Origin: Pseudomonas mosselii
GTDB taxonomy: Bacteria; Pseudomonadota; Gammaproteobacteria; Pseudomonadales; Pseudomonadaceae
Assembly: GCF_019823065.1 (NCBI RefSeq)
Contig: NZ_CP081966.1
Coordinates: 4,867,501-4,931,500 of the forward strand
Direction: 5' to 3'
DNA length: 64,000 bases
Made by a program: the position numbers and the translations under genes. Numbering within the stretch: the first letter of the stretch is position 1; each line of letters begins with the position of its first letter. This document shows, piece after piece, positions 35,615 to 44,808 of this stretch. The notes under the pieces are model-generated. The model made no database searches, was not told the origin of the DNA, and was given only the letters and a program-made list of their open reading frames with translations.

Positions 35615-36172
35615 TCAAACGGCCATCAGGTCCTTTTCCTTGGCCTTGAAGGCAGCATCGACCTCAGCAACGAACTTGTCGGTCAGCTTCTGGATCTCGT
35701 CAGCCGCGCGGCGCTCTTCGTCTTCGCTGATTTCCTTGTCCTTGGTCAGCTTCTTCAGATCGGCGAGGGCATCGCGACGCACGTTGCGCACTGCAACCTT
35801 GGCGTCCTCGGCAACGCCGCTGGCCTGCTTGGTGTAGCCCTTGCGGGTTTCTTCGGTCAGGGCCGGCATCGGCACACGAATGGTGGTGCCGGCGCTGGAC
35901 GGGTTCAGGCCCAGGTCGGAGGTCAGGATGGCCTTTTCGATGGCGGCGCTGAGGTTCTTGTCGTGGGCGACGATCTTCAGGGTACGGGCGTCCTCGACGG
36001 TGATCGCGGCTACCTGGTTCAGCGGCATGTCGCTGCCCCAGGCCGGCACCTTGACGCTATCCAGGATGCTCGGGTGGGCGCGACCGGTGCGGATCGCCGC
36101 CAGGTTGCGGGCCAAGGCCTCGAGGGACTTGCCCATGCGCTCCTGGGCGTCTTTCTTGATGTCGTTGATCAT
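35615..36172 (-). CDS. frr: Ribosome recycling factor
   Basis: RRF splits post-termination ribosomes with EF-G. The 185-residue protein has the standard length and begins [13 protein letters not shown], with the conserved [12 protein letters not shown] segment. The start overlaps the pyrH stop (ATGA). The in-frame extension to 36283 is pyrH sequence read in another frame. Confidence 0.97.
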   Translation of the reverse strand: MINDIKKDAQERMGKSLEALARNLAAIRTGRAHPSILDSVKVPAWGSDMPLNQVAAITVEDARTLKIVAHDKNLSAAIEKAILTSDLGLNPSSAGTTIRVPMPALTEETRKGYTKQASGVAEDAKVAVRNVRRDALADLKKLTKDKEISEDEERRAADEIQKLTDKFVAEVDAAFKAKEKDLMAV

Positions 36173-36912
36173 TTTTGAACTTCCTCGATCAGAGTTCCTT
36201 CCGCACCACCATGCACAATATTGAGCAGGGCGCCGGGCTTGTTCATGTTGAAGACGCGCAGCGGCATCTTGTGATCGCGGCAAAGGCAGATTGCCGTCAG
36301 GTCCATTACGCCCAGCTTGCGATCCAGCACTTCATCGTAGGACAGATGATCGAACTTCTCGGCATGCGGGTCCTTGAATGGATCTGCAGTGTATACACCA
36401 TCGACCTTGGTTGCCTTCAATACCACGTCGGCATCGATTTCGATGGCGCGCAGGCAAGCGGCGGAGTCGGTGGTGAAGAACGGGTTGCCGGTACCGGCAG
36501 CGAAGATTACGACTTCCTTGGAATTCAGGTGGCGCATGGCCTTGCGGCGATCGTAGTGATCGGTCACACCCACCATGGAGATAGCCGACATGACGATGGC
36601 GGTGATGTTCGCCCGCTCCAGCGCGTCGCGCATGGCCAGGCCGTTCATCACGGTGGCCAGCATGCCCATGTGGTCGCCGGTAACGCGGTCCATGCCGGCC
36701 GCACTGAGCGCCGCGCCACGGAACAGGTTGCCGCCACCGATCACCAGGCCGACCTGAACGCCGATGCCGACCAGCTGGCCGACTTCCAGCGCCATGCGAT
36801 CCAGGACCTTGGGGTCGATCCCGAACTCTTCCGAGCCCATCAGGGCCTCGCCGCTAAGTTTGAGTAGAATGCGTTTATAGCGAGCCTGATGACCACTGCC
36901 CTGCTGAGCCAT
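36169..36912 (-). CDS. pyrH: UMP kinase
   Basis: PyrH phosphorylates UMP to UDP with ATP. The 247-residue amino-acid-kinase-fold protein has [24 protein letters not shown] and the uridine-binding [16 protein letters not shown] block. The ATG at 36912 has an AGGAG just upstream. It lies between tsf and frr, as in E. coli. Confidence 0.97.
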   Translation of the reverse strand: MAQQGSGHQARYKRILLKLSGEALMGSEEFGIDPKVLDRMALEVGQLVGIGVQVGLVIGGGNLFRGAALSAAGMDRVTGDHMGMLATVMNGLAMRDALERANITAIVMSAISMVGVTDHYDRRKAMRHLNSKEVVIFAAGTGNPFFTTDSAACLRAIEIDADVVLKATKVDGVYTADPFKDPHAEKFDHLSYDEVLDRKLGVMDLTAICLCRDHKMPLRVFNMNKPGALLNIVHGGAEGTLIEEVQK

Positions 36913-37035
36913 TGCGAATCTCTCCTGCGGCGTTTGTAAAAATCTGGCGGGCTGTTTCAGCCTGCGCGTAACTCTAGCGTGACGCACTTGATGCGTCAGC
37001 GAGCAACGGTCTCGTGAACCGCTCCCGCTTTGACA

Positions 37036-37067
37036 AAGAGGCTGCGCGCGTAAGCGGGCAGCCTCTT
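37036..37067 (-). other. Hairpin after tsf
   Basis: A 10-bp stem (37036-37045 with 37058-37067) lies just past the tsf stop codon. On the minus strand it is followed by only a short T-rich run, so any termination before pyrH would be partial. Confidence 0.5.
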
Positions 37068-37089
37068 CGGGGCGACAGACGAATCCGTC

Positions 37090-37953
37090 TTACTGCTTGG
37101 CGGCAGCTACCTGGGCGGCAACTTCGGCAGCGAAGTCGTCAACCGGCTTCTCGATGCCTTCGCCGACCTTGAAGTAGGTGAAGGAAACGATTTCAGCACC
37201 GGCTTTCTTGGCCAGCGCGCCAACTTTGACTTCCGGATCCATGACGAAGGCTTGCTCTTTCAGCGAGGCTTCGGCTTTGAACTTGGAAATACGACCGTTG
37301 ATCATGTTCTCAACGATGTTCTCCGGCTTGCCGGCGATCTTGTCGGCATTCAGCTGCAGGAAGACGTTCTTCTCGCGCTCGATGGCCTCGGCGGAGATTT
37401 CCGACGCGTCCAGGAACTCTGGGTTCGAGGCTGCAACGTGCATGGCGATGTTCTTGGCCAGGTCGACGTCGCCGCCTTTCAGGACAACAACGGCACCGAT
37501 CTTGTTGCCGTGCAGGTAAGCGCCGACAACGTCGCCCTCAACGCGCACCAGGCGACGGATGTTGACGTTCTCGCCGCACTTGGCAACCAGGGCTTCACGA
37601 GCGGCTTCACGCGAGGCGATCAGCGGAGCTGCGTCGGTCAGCTTCTGAGCGAAGGCTTCTTCGAGGCTTTCGGCAACGAAGTTCTTGAAGTCGTCCTGCA
37701 GGGCCAGGAAGTCGGTCTGCGAGTTCACTTCCAGCAGAACGGCGGATTTACCGTCGGTCTTGACCGCGATAGCGCCTTCAGCAGCGACGTTGCCAGCCTT
37801 TTTGGCGGCCTTGATGGCGCCCGAGGCACGCATGTCGTCAATGGCTTTTTCGATGTCGCCGCCGGCCTTTTCCAGGGCCTTCTTGCAATCCATCATGCCT
37901 TCGCCGGTACGCTCGCGCAGTTCTTTGACCAGCGCCGCAGTAATTGCTGCCAT
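37090..37953 (-). CDS. tsf: Elongation factor Ts
   Basis: EF-Ts recycles EF-Tu by nucleotide exchange. The 287-residue protein has the N-terminal UBA-like domain with LRERTGEGMMDCKKAL and the core motif ANSQTDF in the form VNSQTDF, which contacts EF-Tu. It is downstream of rpsB with a terminator-like hairpin (38086-38111) between them, so tsf is expected at a different level from rpsB. Confidence 0.98.
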   Translation of the reverse strand: MAAITAALVKELRERTGEGMMDCKKALEKAGGDIEKAIDDMRASGAIKAAKKAGNVAAEGAIAVKTDGKSAVLLEVNSQTDFLALQDDFKNFVAESLEEAFAQKLTDAAPLIASREAAREALVAKCGENVNIRRLVRVEGDVVGAYLHGNKIGAVVVLKGGDVDLAKNIAMHVAASNPEFLDASEISAEAIEREKNVFLQLNADKIAGKPENIVENMINGRISKFKAEASLKEQAFVMDPEVKVGALAKKAGAEIVSFTYFKVGEGIEKPVDDFAAEVAAQVAAAKQ

Positions 37954-38085
37954 TTCAAAATCCTCTTGGAAAGTTTTTCAACCATTCCACCCGCTCGTCA
38001 CGGGCGTTAAATTCTGCAAATCGCTGCCTTTATATCAGCTCGCCCATGATGCAAGGCCGTTGCTGACAGCAGGATTTCAAGGTGG

Positions 38086-38111
38086 CAAAAAGGGGGCCAA
38101 GCCCCCTTTTT
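38086..38111 (-). terminator. Terminator/attenuator between rpsB and tsf
   Basis: AAAAGGGGGC (38088-38097) pairs with GCCCCCTTTT (38101-38110), with T-runs on both strands. It lies between the rpsB stop and the tsf start, where an attenuator is also found in E. coli. Confidence 0.8.
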
Positions 38112-38138
38112 GCGTGCCAAGTCGACGCCAGGCGTCAA

Positions 38139-38876
38139 TTACTCGGCAGCAGGTGCAGCCGCTTCTTCAGCGTAGACTTCAGTGCCGCCGGCAACGTTGT
38201 TGCGACCGCGGATGACGGCGTCAGCCATCGAAGTCATGTACAGCTCGATGGCGCGGATGGCGTCATCGTTACCTGGGATGATGTAGTCAACACCTTCCGG
38301 GCTGCTGTTGGTATCGACAACGCCGATGACCGGGATGCCCAGCTTGTTGGCTTCGGTGATGGCAATGCGCTCGTGGTCGACGTCGATCACGAACAGGGCA
38401 TCAGGCAGGCCGCCCATGTCCTTGATACCACCCAGGCTGCGATCCAGCTTTTCCAGATCGCGCGAACGCATCAGGGCTTCTTTCTTGGTCAGCTTGGCAA
38501 AGGTGCCGTCTTCGGCCTGGGTTTCCAGGTCGCGCAGACGCTTGATCGAGGCGCGAATGGTCTTGTAGTTGGTCAGCATGCCGCCCAACCAACGGTGATC
38601 AACGTATGGCGAACCGCAACGAGCAGCTTGCTCGGCGACGATCTTGCCGGCGGAACGCTTGGTGCCGACGAACATGATCTTGTTCTTGCCCTGGGCCAGG
38701 CGCTCTACGAAGGACAGAGCTTCGTTGAACATTGGCAGGGTTTTTTCCAGGTTGATGATATGGATCTTGTTACGCGCGCCGAAAATGTACTTGCCCATTT
38801 TCGGGTTCCAGTAACGGGTCTGGTGGCCGAAGTGCACACCGGCCTTCAGCATATCGCGCATGTTGACTTGGGACAT
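38139..38876 (-). CDS. rpsB: 30S ribosomal protein S2
   Basis: S2 is a 30S structural protein. The 245-residue protein begins [21 protein letters not shown], the family signature, and contains the [11 protein letters not shown] motif. The ATG at 38876 has an AAGGA ribosome-binding site. In E. coli S2 represses its own rpsB-tsf mRNA through a structured leader, and a comparable leader is seen here (38877-39010). Confidence 0.98.
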   Translation of the reverse strand: MSQVNMRDMLKAGVHFGHQTRYWNPKMGKYIFGARNKIHIINLEKTLPMFNEALSFVERLAQGKNKIMFVGTKRSAGKIVAEQAARCGSPYVDHRWLGGMLTNYKTIRASIKRLRDLETQAEDGTFAKLTKKEALMRSRDLEKLDRSLGGIKDMGGLPDALFVIDVDHERIAITEANKLGIPVIGVVDTNSSPEGVDYIIPGNDDAIRAIELYMTSMADAVIRGRNNVAGGTEVYAEEAAAPAAE

Positions 38877-39010
38877 GATAGTTCCTTGATAAGTCGGGTT
38901 GGGCCTCCACGTATCCCAATGACCAACCCGTGTTTCCAGGGAAACCGGGCACCCAGGCCATCGTGTCGACACGTGTGTGGGTTTGAGCTGACGGAGGACA
39001 TCCCCCGAAA
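38877..39010 (-). promoter_or_regulatory. Structured rpsB leader (S2 autoregulatory, t44-like)
   Basis: The ~130-base leader on the minus strand has an 8-bp hairpin stem (38895-38902 with 38923-38930) just upstream of the ribosome-binding site and a second palindrome at 38962-38973. It contains GATACGTGGAGG, which resembles the rpsB leader of enterobacteria (t44 RNA family). The regulatory role is inferred from that family. Confidence 0.6.
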
Positions 39011-39017
39011 GCGGCGC

Positions 39018-39025
39018 ATTTTATA
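39018..39025 (-). promoter_or_regulatory. Candidate -10 element of the rpsB promoter
   Basis: TATAAAAT on the minus strand lies about 142-149 bases upstream of the rpsB start codon and would start the leader near 39010. A clear -35 element is not seen. The remaining 39026-39224 separates the divergent rpsB and map and holds no gene. Confidence 0.5.
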
Positions 39026-39224
39026 CCACAGGCCGAGCGCGAACGGAACCCGGATCATGCTTCGTCCGTCAGCGGCTTTTGCAGGCCCCGCGCTTTGCGG
39101 CCAGAATGCCTTCAATAGACCTCCGGATCCACGGGACTCTCCCGACAGATCGCCGCCGCGCTCTGGTAGAATCCGGTCTTTCCCGTTTGTTCGCGCCACA
39201 CAGGGCGCCGTAGAGAGCCTGTTC

Positions 39225-40007
39225 ATGACCGTCACCATCAAGACCGCAGAAGACATCGAGAAGATGCGCATCGCTGGCCGCCTGGCCGCCGAAGTGCTGG
39301 AAATGATCGAGGAGCACGTCAAGCCCGGCGTCACCACCGAGGAACTCGACCGCCTGTGCCACGACTATATCGTCAACGTCCAGCAGGCGATCCCCGCGCC
39401 TCTCAACTACAAGGGTTTCCCCAAGTCGATCTGCACCTCGATCAACCATGTGGTCTGCCACGGCATTCCCAATGACAAGGCGCTAAAGGACGGCGACACC
39501 ATCAACATCGACGTGACCGTGATCAAGGACGGCTATCACGGCGACACCAGCCGCATGTTCCATGTCGGCACCGTCGCGCCATGGGCCGAGCGCCTGTCCA
39601 AGGTCACTCAGGAGTGCCTGTACAAGGCCATCGAGCTGGTCAAGCCCGGCTGCCGTCTTGGCGACATTGGCGAGGTGATCCAGAAGCACGCCGAGAAGAA
39701 CGGTTTTTCGGTGGTTCGCGAGTTCTGCGGTCACGGCATCGGCAAGGTGTTCCACGAAGAGCCGCAGATCCTCCATTACGGCCGCGCCGGCACTGGCATG
39801 GAGCTCAAGGAAGGCATGACCTTCACCATCGAGCCGATGATCAACCAGGGCAAGGCCGACACCAAGGTGCTTGGCGACGGCTGGACCGCCATCACCAAGG
39901 ACCGCAAGCTCTCGGCCCAGTGGGAACACACCCTGGTAGTGACCGCCAACGGCTACGAGATCTTCACCCTGCGCAAGGACGACACCATTGCGCGCACCTC
40001 GGCCTGA
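39225..40007 (+). CDS. map: Methionine aminopeptidase, type I
   Basis: Map removes the initiator methionine from nascent proteins. The 260-residue protein has the pita-bread fold with metal ligands in INIDVTVIKDGYHGD (two Asp), GHGIG (His), and the C-terminal Glu residues in FTIEPM and WEHT. It diverges from rpsB and leads the map-glnD-dapC group. Confidence 0.97.
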   Translation: MTVTIKTAEDIEKMRIAGRLAAEVLEMIEEHVKPGVTTEELDRLCHDYIVNVQQAIPAPLNYKGFPKSICTSINHVVCHGIPNDKALKDGDTINIDVTVIKDGYHGDTSRMFHVGTVAPWAERLSKVTQECLYKAIELVKPGCRLGDIGEVIQKHAEKNGFSVVREFCGHGIGKVFHEEPQILHYGRAGTGMELKEGMTFTIEPMINQGKADTKVLGDGWTAITKDRKLSAQWEHTLVVTANGYEIFTLRKDDTIARTSA

Positions 40008-40032
40008 CACTGACTAACAGGAACGCGACTCG

Positions 40033-42735
40033 ATGCCCCAGGTGGATCCCGAGCTGTTCGACCGCGGCCAGTTCCAGGCGGAACTGGCCCTCAAGGCAAG
40101 CCCTATCGCCGCTTTCAAGAAAGCCATCCGCATGGCCGGCGAGGTGCTCGACAAGCGTTTCCGTGAAGGCCGCGAGATCCGCCGGCTAATCGAGGATCGT
40201 GCCTGGTTCGTCGACAACATCCTGCAACAGGCCTGGCACCAGTTCAGCTGGGGCACGCCGGACGGCATCGCCCTGGTGGCGGTGGGCGGCTATGGCCGCG
40301 GCGAGTTGCACCCGTTCTCGGACATCGACCTGCTGATCCTGCTCGACGCCGCCGAGCACGAGCAGTACCGCGACGCCATCGAGCGCTTCCTCACGCTGCT
40401 GTGGGATATCGGCCTGGAAGTCGGCCAGAGCGTGCGAACCGTCGACGAATGCGCCGAGCAGGCCCGGGCCGACCTCACGGTCATCACCAACCTGATGGAA
40501 AGCCGCACCATCGCCGGCCCCGAGTCACTGCGCCAACGCATGCTCGATGCCACCAGCACCGCGCACATGTGGCCGAGCAAGGAGTTCTTCCTGGCCAAAC
40601 GCGCCGAGCTCAAGGCCCGCCACCACAAATACAACGACACCGAGTACAACCTCGAGCCCAACGTCAAGGGCGGGCCGGGCGGCCTGCGCGACATTCAAAC
40701 GGTGCTCTGGGTGGCCCGGCGCCAGTACGGCACCCTGAACCTGCATGCCCTGGCCGGCGAGGATTTCCTGCTGGAAAGCGAGAACGAACTGCTGGCTTCG
40801 TCGCAGGCCTTCCTCTGGCGCGTGCGCTATGCCCTGCACATGCTCGCCGGGCGAGCCGAGGACCGCCTGCTGTTCGACCACCAGCGCAGCATCGCCGCGC
40901 TGCTGGGCTACACCGACGACAACCCCAAGCGCGCCATCGAACAGTTCATGCAGCAGTACTACCGGGTGGTAATGAGCATCAGCCAGCTGTGCGACCTGAT
41001 CATCCAGCATTTCGAGGAAGTGATCCTCGCCGATGACGACAGCGGCGCCACCCAGCCGCTGAACGCGCGCTTCCGCCTGCACGACGGCTATATAGAAGCG
41101 GTCAACCCGAACGTTTTCCGGCGCACCCCCTTTGCCATGCTGGAGATCTTCGTGCTGATGGCCCAGCACCCCGAGATCAAGGGCGTGCGCGCCGACACCG
41201 TGCGCTTGCTGCGCGAGCATCGCCACCTGATCGACGACAAGTTCCGCAACGATATCCGCAACACCAGCCTGTTCATCGAGCTGTTCAAGTGCGAAATCGG
41301 CATCCACCGCAACCTGCGGCGGATGAACCGCTACGGCATCCTCGGCCGCTACCTGCCGGAGTTCGGCCTGATCGTCGGGCAGATGCAGCACGACCTGTTC
41401 CACATCTACACGGTCGATGCGCACACCCTCAACCTGATCAAGCACTTGCGCAAGCTGCAGTACACCCCGGTTTCCGAGAAATTTCCGCTGGCCAGCAAGC
41501 TCATGGGCCGCCTGCCCAAGCCCGAGCTGATCTACCTGGCCGGCCTCTACCACGACATCGGCAAGGGTCGCCAGGGCGATCACTCCGAGCTGGGCGCAGT
41601 GGACGCACAGGCCTTCTGCGCGCGCCACCAGCTACCGGCCTGGGACAGCCGGCTGATCGTCTGGCTGGTGCAGAACCACCTGGTGATGTCTACCACTGCG
41701 CAACGCAAGGACCTTTCCGACCCTCAGGTGATCAACGACTTCGCCCTGCACGTGGGCGACGAGACGCGCCTGGACTACCTCTACGTGCTGACCGTGGCCG
41801 ACATCAACGCCACCAACCCCAGCCTGTGGAACTCCTGGCGGGCGAGCCTCTTGCGCCAGCTCTACACCGAGACCAAGCGCGCCTTGCGCCGGGGCCTGGA
41901 AAACCCGCTGGACCGCGAGGAGCAGATCCGCCAGACCCAGAGCGCCGCACTCGACATCCTGGTGCGCGAAGGGACCGACCCGGACGACGTCGAACAGCTC
42001 TGGTCGCAACTGGGTGACGACTACTTCCTCAAACACACCGCCGCCGACGTGGCCTGGCACAGCGACGCGATCCTCCAGCAGCCGGCCGACGGCGGGCCGC
42101 TGGTACTGATCAAGGAAACCACCCAGCGCGAGTTCGAGGGCGGCACGCAGATCTTCATCTATGCCCCCGACCAGCACGATTTCTTCGCCGTGACCGTGGC
42201 CGCCATGGCCCAGCTCAACCTGAACATCCACGACGCCCGGATCATCACCTCGAGCAGCCAGTTCACCCTCGACACCTACATTGTGCTCGATAACGACGGC
42301 GGCTCGATCGGCGACAATCCGCAGCGGGTCAGGCAGATCCGCGACGGCTTGACCGAAGCGCTTCGCACCCCCGAAGACTACCCGACGATCATCCAGCGCC
42401 GGGTGCCGCGCCAGCTCAAGCACTTTGACTTCCCGCCGCAGGTGACCATCCTCAACGACGCCCAACGGCCAGTGACCATCCTCGAGATCACCGCCCCGGA
42501 CCGCCCCGGCCTGCTGGCACGGATCGGGCGGATCTTCCTGGAGTTCGACATCTCGCTGCAGAACGCCAAGATCGCCACCCTAGGCGAGCGCGTGGAGGAC
42601 GTGTTCTTCATCACCGACGCCGACAACCAGCCGCTGTCCGACCCGCAGCTGTGCAGCCGCCTGCAGGAGGCCATCGTCCGGCAGCTGCAGGCCGGCCAGG
42701 CCAGCGATGCCAGCCCCACCCGCATGACCTTTTGA
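40033..42735 (+). CDS. glnD: Bifunctional uridylyltransferase/uridylyl-removing enzyme GlnD
   Basis: GlnD senses glutamine and uridylylates or de-uridylylates the PII proteins (GlnB/GlnK), controlling nitrogen metabolism. The 900-residue protein has an N-terminal nucleotidyltransferase domain ([17 protein letters not shown] from residue 85; Asp97 and Asp99), a central HD hydrolase domain (His507-Asp508 in YHDIGKG) and two C-terminal ACT domains (from about residues 705 and 815). It begins 25 bases after map and is followed 21 bases later by dapC. Confidence 0.97.
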   Translation: MPQVDPELFDRGQFQAELALKASPIAAFKKAIRMAGEVLDKRFREGREIRRLIEDRAWFVDNILQQAWHQFSWGTPDGIALVAVGGYGRGELHPFSDIDLLILLDAAEHEQYRDAIERFLTLLWDIGLEVGQSVRTVDECAEQARADLTVITNLMESRTIAGPESLRQRMLDATSTAHMWPSKEFFLAKRAELKARHHKYNDTEYNLEPNVKGGPGGLRDIQTVLWVARRQYGTLNLHALAGEDFLLESENELLASSQAFLWRVRYALHMLAGRAEDRLLFDHQRSIAALLGYTDDNPKRAIEQFMQQYYRVVMSISQLCDLIIQHFEEVILADDDSGATQPLNARFRLHDGYIEAVNPNVFRRTPFAMLEIFVLMAQHPEIKGVRADTVRLLREHRHLIDDKFRNDIRNTSLFIELFKCEIGIHRNLRRMNRYGILGRYLPEFGLIVGQMQHDLFHIYTVDAHTLNLIKHLRKLQYTPVSEKFPLASKLMGRLPKPELIYLAGLYHDIGKGRQGDHSELGAVDAQAFCARHQLPAWDSRLIVWLVQNHLVMSTTAQRKDLSDPQVINDFALHVGDETRLDYLYVLTVADINATNPSLWNSWRASLLRQLYTETKRALRRGLENPLDREEQIRQTQSAALDILVREGTDPDDVEQLWSQLGDDYFLKHTAADVAWHSDAILQQPADGGPLVLIKETTQREFEGGTQIFIYAPDQHDFFAVTVAAMAQLNLNIHDARIITSSSQFTLDTYIVLDNDGGSIGDNPQRVRQIRDGLTEALRTPEDYPTIIQRRVPRQLKHFDFPPQVTILNDAQRPVTILEITAPDRPGLLARIGRIFLEFDISLQNAKIATLGERVEDVFFITDADNQPLSDPQLCSRLQEAIVRQLQAGQASDASPTRMTF

Positions 42736-42756
42736 CGATAACGAGACCTTGCGCCA

Positions 42757-43950
42757 ATGAACCCAGCACTGACCCAGCTCCAGCCCTACCCGTTCGAGAA
42801 ACTGCGTGCCCTGCTGGGGAGCGTGAAACCGGCGGCGGACAAACGCCCGATCGCCCTGTCGATCGGCGAGCCGAAGCACGAATCGCCGGCCTTCGTCGCC
42901 AAGGCCATGACCGACAACCTCGACAAGCTGGCGGTCTACCCCAGCACCCTGGGCCTGCCGGCCCTGCGCCAGGCCATCGGCCAGTGGTGCGAGCGGCGCT
43001 TCGGCGTGCCGGCCGGCTGGCTGGACGCCGACCGCCATATCCTGCCGGTCAACGGCACCCGTGAGGCGCTGTTCGCCTTCACCCAGGCCGTGGTCGATCG
43101 CTCCGCGGACGGCCTGGTGGTCAGCCCCAACCCGTTCTACCAGATCTACGAAGGCGCGGCCCTACTGGCCGGCGCCACGCCGCACTACCTGCCCTGCCTG
43201 GAAAACAACGGTTTCAACCCGGATTTCGACGCCGTGCCGGCCGACGTCTGGAAACGTTGCCAGATCCTGTTCCTGTGCTCCCCGGGCAACCCCACTGGCG
43301 CCCTGGTGCCGATGGACACCCTGAAAAAGCTGATCGCCCTGGCCGACGAGCACGACTTCGTGATCGCCGCCGACGAGTGCTACAGCGAGCTGTACTTCGA
43401 CGAGGAAACGCCACCACCGGGCTTGCTCAGCGCCTGCGCGGCACTGGGCCGAAATGACTTCAAGCGCTGCGTGGTGTTCCATAGCCTGTCCAAGCGCTCC
43501 AACTTGCCGGGCTTGCGCTCGGGCTTCGTCGCCGGCGACGCCGAAATCATCAAGCCGTTCCTGCTGTACCGCACCTACCACGGCTGCGCCATGCCGGTGC
43601 AGACCCAGCTGGCCAGCATCGCCGCCTGGCAGGACGAGGCCCATGTACGCGAAAACCGCGACCAGTACCGCGCCAAGTACGACGCCGTGCTCGACATCCT
43701 GCAGCCGGTGCTCGACGTGCAACGCCCGGACGGCAGTTTCTACCTGTGGGCCAAGGTACCGGGCAGCGATGCCGACTTCACCCGCGACCTGTTCGAGGCC
43801 GAGCATGTGACCGTGGTGCCGGGTTCGTACCTGTCCCGCGAAGTAGACGGAGTCAATCCGGGCGCCGGGCGCGTGCGCATGGCCCTGGTCGCGCCGCTGG
43901 CCGAATGCATCGAGGCGGCCGAGCGGATTCGCGCGTTCCTGGGCCGCTGA
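42757..43950 (+). CDS. dapC: Succinyldiaminopimelate transaminase
   Basis: DapC transfers an amino group from glutamate in the succinylase branch of diaminopimelate/lysine synthesis. The 397-residue fold-type I aminotransferase has PLP-binding Lys246 in HSLSKRSNLPG and the SPGNPTGALV motif. dapD and dapE of the same branch lie in this window about 3 and 10 kb further right. Confidence 0.95.
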   Translation: MNPALTQLQPYPFEKLRALLGSVKPAADKRPIALSIGEPKHESPAFVAKAMTDNLDKLAVYPSTLGLPALRQAIGQWCERRFGVPAGWLDADRHILPVNGTREALFAFTQAVVDRSADGLVVSPNPFYQIYEGAALLAGATPHYLPCLENNGFNPDFDAVPADVWKRCQILFLCSPGNPTGALVPMDTLKKLIALADEHDFVIAADECYSELYFDEETPPPGLLSACAALGRNDFKRCVVFHSLSKRSNLPGLRSGFVAGDAEIIKPFLLYRTYHGCAMPVQTQLASIAAWQDEAHVRENRDQYRAKYDAVLDILQPVLDVQRPDGSFYLWAKVPGSDADFTRDLFEAEHVTVVPGSYLSREVDGVNPGAGRVRMALVAPLAECIEAAERIRAFLGR

Positions 43951-43956
43951 TGGCAG

Positions 43957-43980
43957 GCGCCCCTCCTCACAGGGGGGCGC
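43957..43980 (+). terminator. Possible terminator of dapC
   Basis: GCGCCCC pairs with GGGGCGC (7 bp with a G/C-rich loop region) 7 bases past the dapC stop codon. The T-run after it is poor. Confidence 0.4.
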
Positions 43981-44070
43981 AATCTCTATCGAGACAAGCA
44001 TTAAGTACCGCTGGTGCAGAACACTGGCGACCGATAGTTGGCACCTATCAACCCCTGAAGGTGCACAACC

Positions 44071-44808
44071 ATGTCCGATACTCTCGTGGCAAACGCGATC
44101 TACCGTCTACGCCAGAAGCTGCATCTGCCCCAGGCGATAAAGCCGCGCAAGAAACGCTCGGTGGCCGATCACTCTGTATTCTGGCGCCCCGGCCAGACAC
44201 TCAGGATCTCGTTCATCGGCACGCCATGCCCCTGGCTCAAGAAATCGATTTTCGACACCGCGTGCCAATGGCTGAAATATGCCAACCTGAACTTCGAGCT
44301 CCTGGACAACGATGTCGACAAAGCCGAGATCCGCATCCAGACCGATGTGCAGGAAGGCGTGAATTTCAGTTTCCTGGGCAACCAGGCCTTGGACGTGGGC
44401 GGTGCCACCATGGCATTGGGGGTCAAGCTGTCGGACCCGCTGTTCGAGCCGTTCGTACTGCATGAGTTCGGACACGCATTGGGGATGGAGCATGAGCACC
44501 AACACCCAAGGGCCAACATACCCTGGGACCTTGACGCGGTGCGCCAAATGCTGGCCGTGGTCCTGGCCGACGAGGCCAACAACCCGAATGACCTCGACGA
44601 CCTGATCGAAGAGGACCTTGCCACTCAGTTCCTGCCCTTGCCCGACAACGGCGACCTGCTCATCCTGCCCTATGACAGGCGGTCGATCATGCACTACCCC
44701 ATCAGGCAGAAACTCACGCGCCACGCGTTCAAGCGCAGCCATAACCTGAAAATCAGCAAAAAGGACAAGCGCTTCATGCGCCTGGTCTATCCGGCTTCAT
44801 GCCAATAA
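44071..44808 (+). CDS. Astacin-like zinc metallopeptidase (metzincin), non-secreted
   Basis: The 245-residue protein has the metzincin zinc site HExxHxxGxxH at His131, His135 and His141 (HEFGHALGMEH), followed directly by EHQHPRA, as in astacins. A matching Met-turn, SIMHYP (205-210), follows at the right distance, so the fold and a zinc-dependent endopeptidase activity are likely. There is no signal peptide or transmembrane segment, unusual for astacins, which are normally exported; a basic N-terminal stretch (residues 12-30) is present instead. The substrate is unknown. It is a single gene downstream of dapC and ends directly against the convergent antiporter gene. It could also be secreted by a type I or other non-Sec route. 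Confidence 0.8.
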   Translation: MSDTLVANAIYRLRQKLHLPQAIKPRKKRSVADHSVFWRPGQTLRISFIGTPCPWLKKSIFDTACQWLKYANLNFELLDNDVDKAEIRIQTDVQEGVNFSFLGNQALDVGGATMALGVKLSDPLFEPFVLHEFGHALGMEHEHQHPRANIPWDLDAVRQMLAVVLADEANNPNDLDDLIEEDLATQFLPLPDNGDLLILPYDRRSIMHYPIRQKLTRHAFKRSHNLKISKKDKRFMRLVYPASCQ

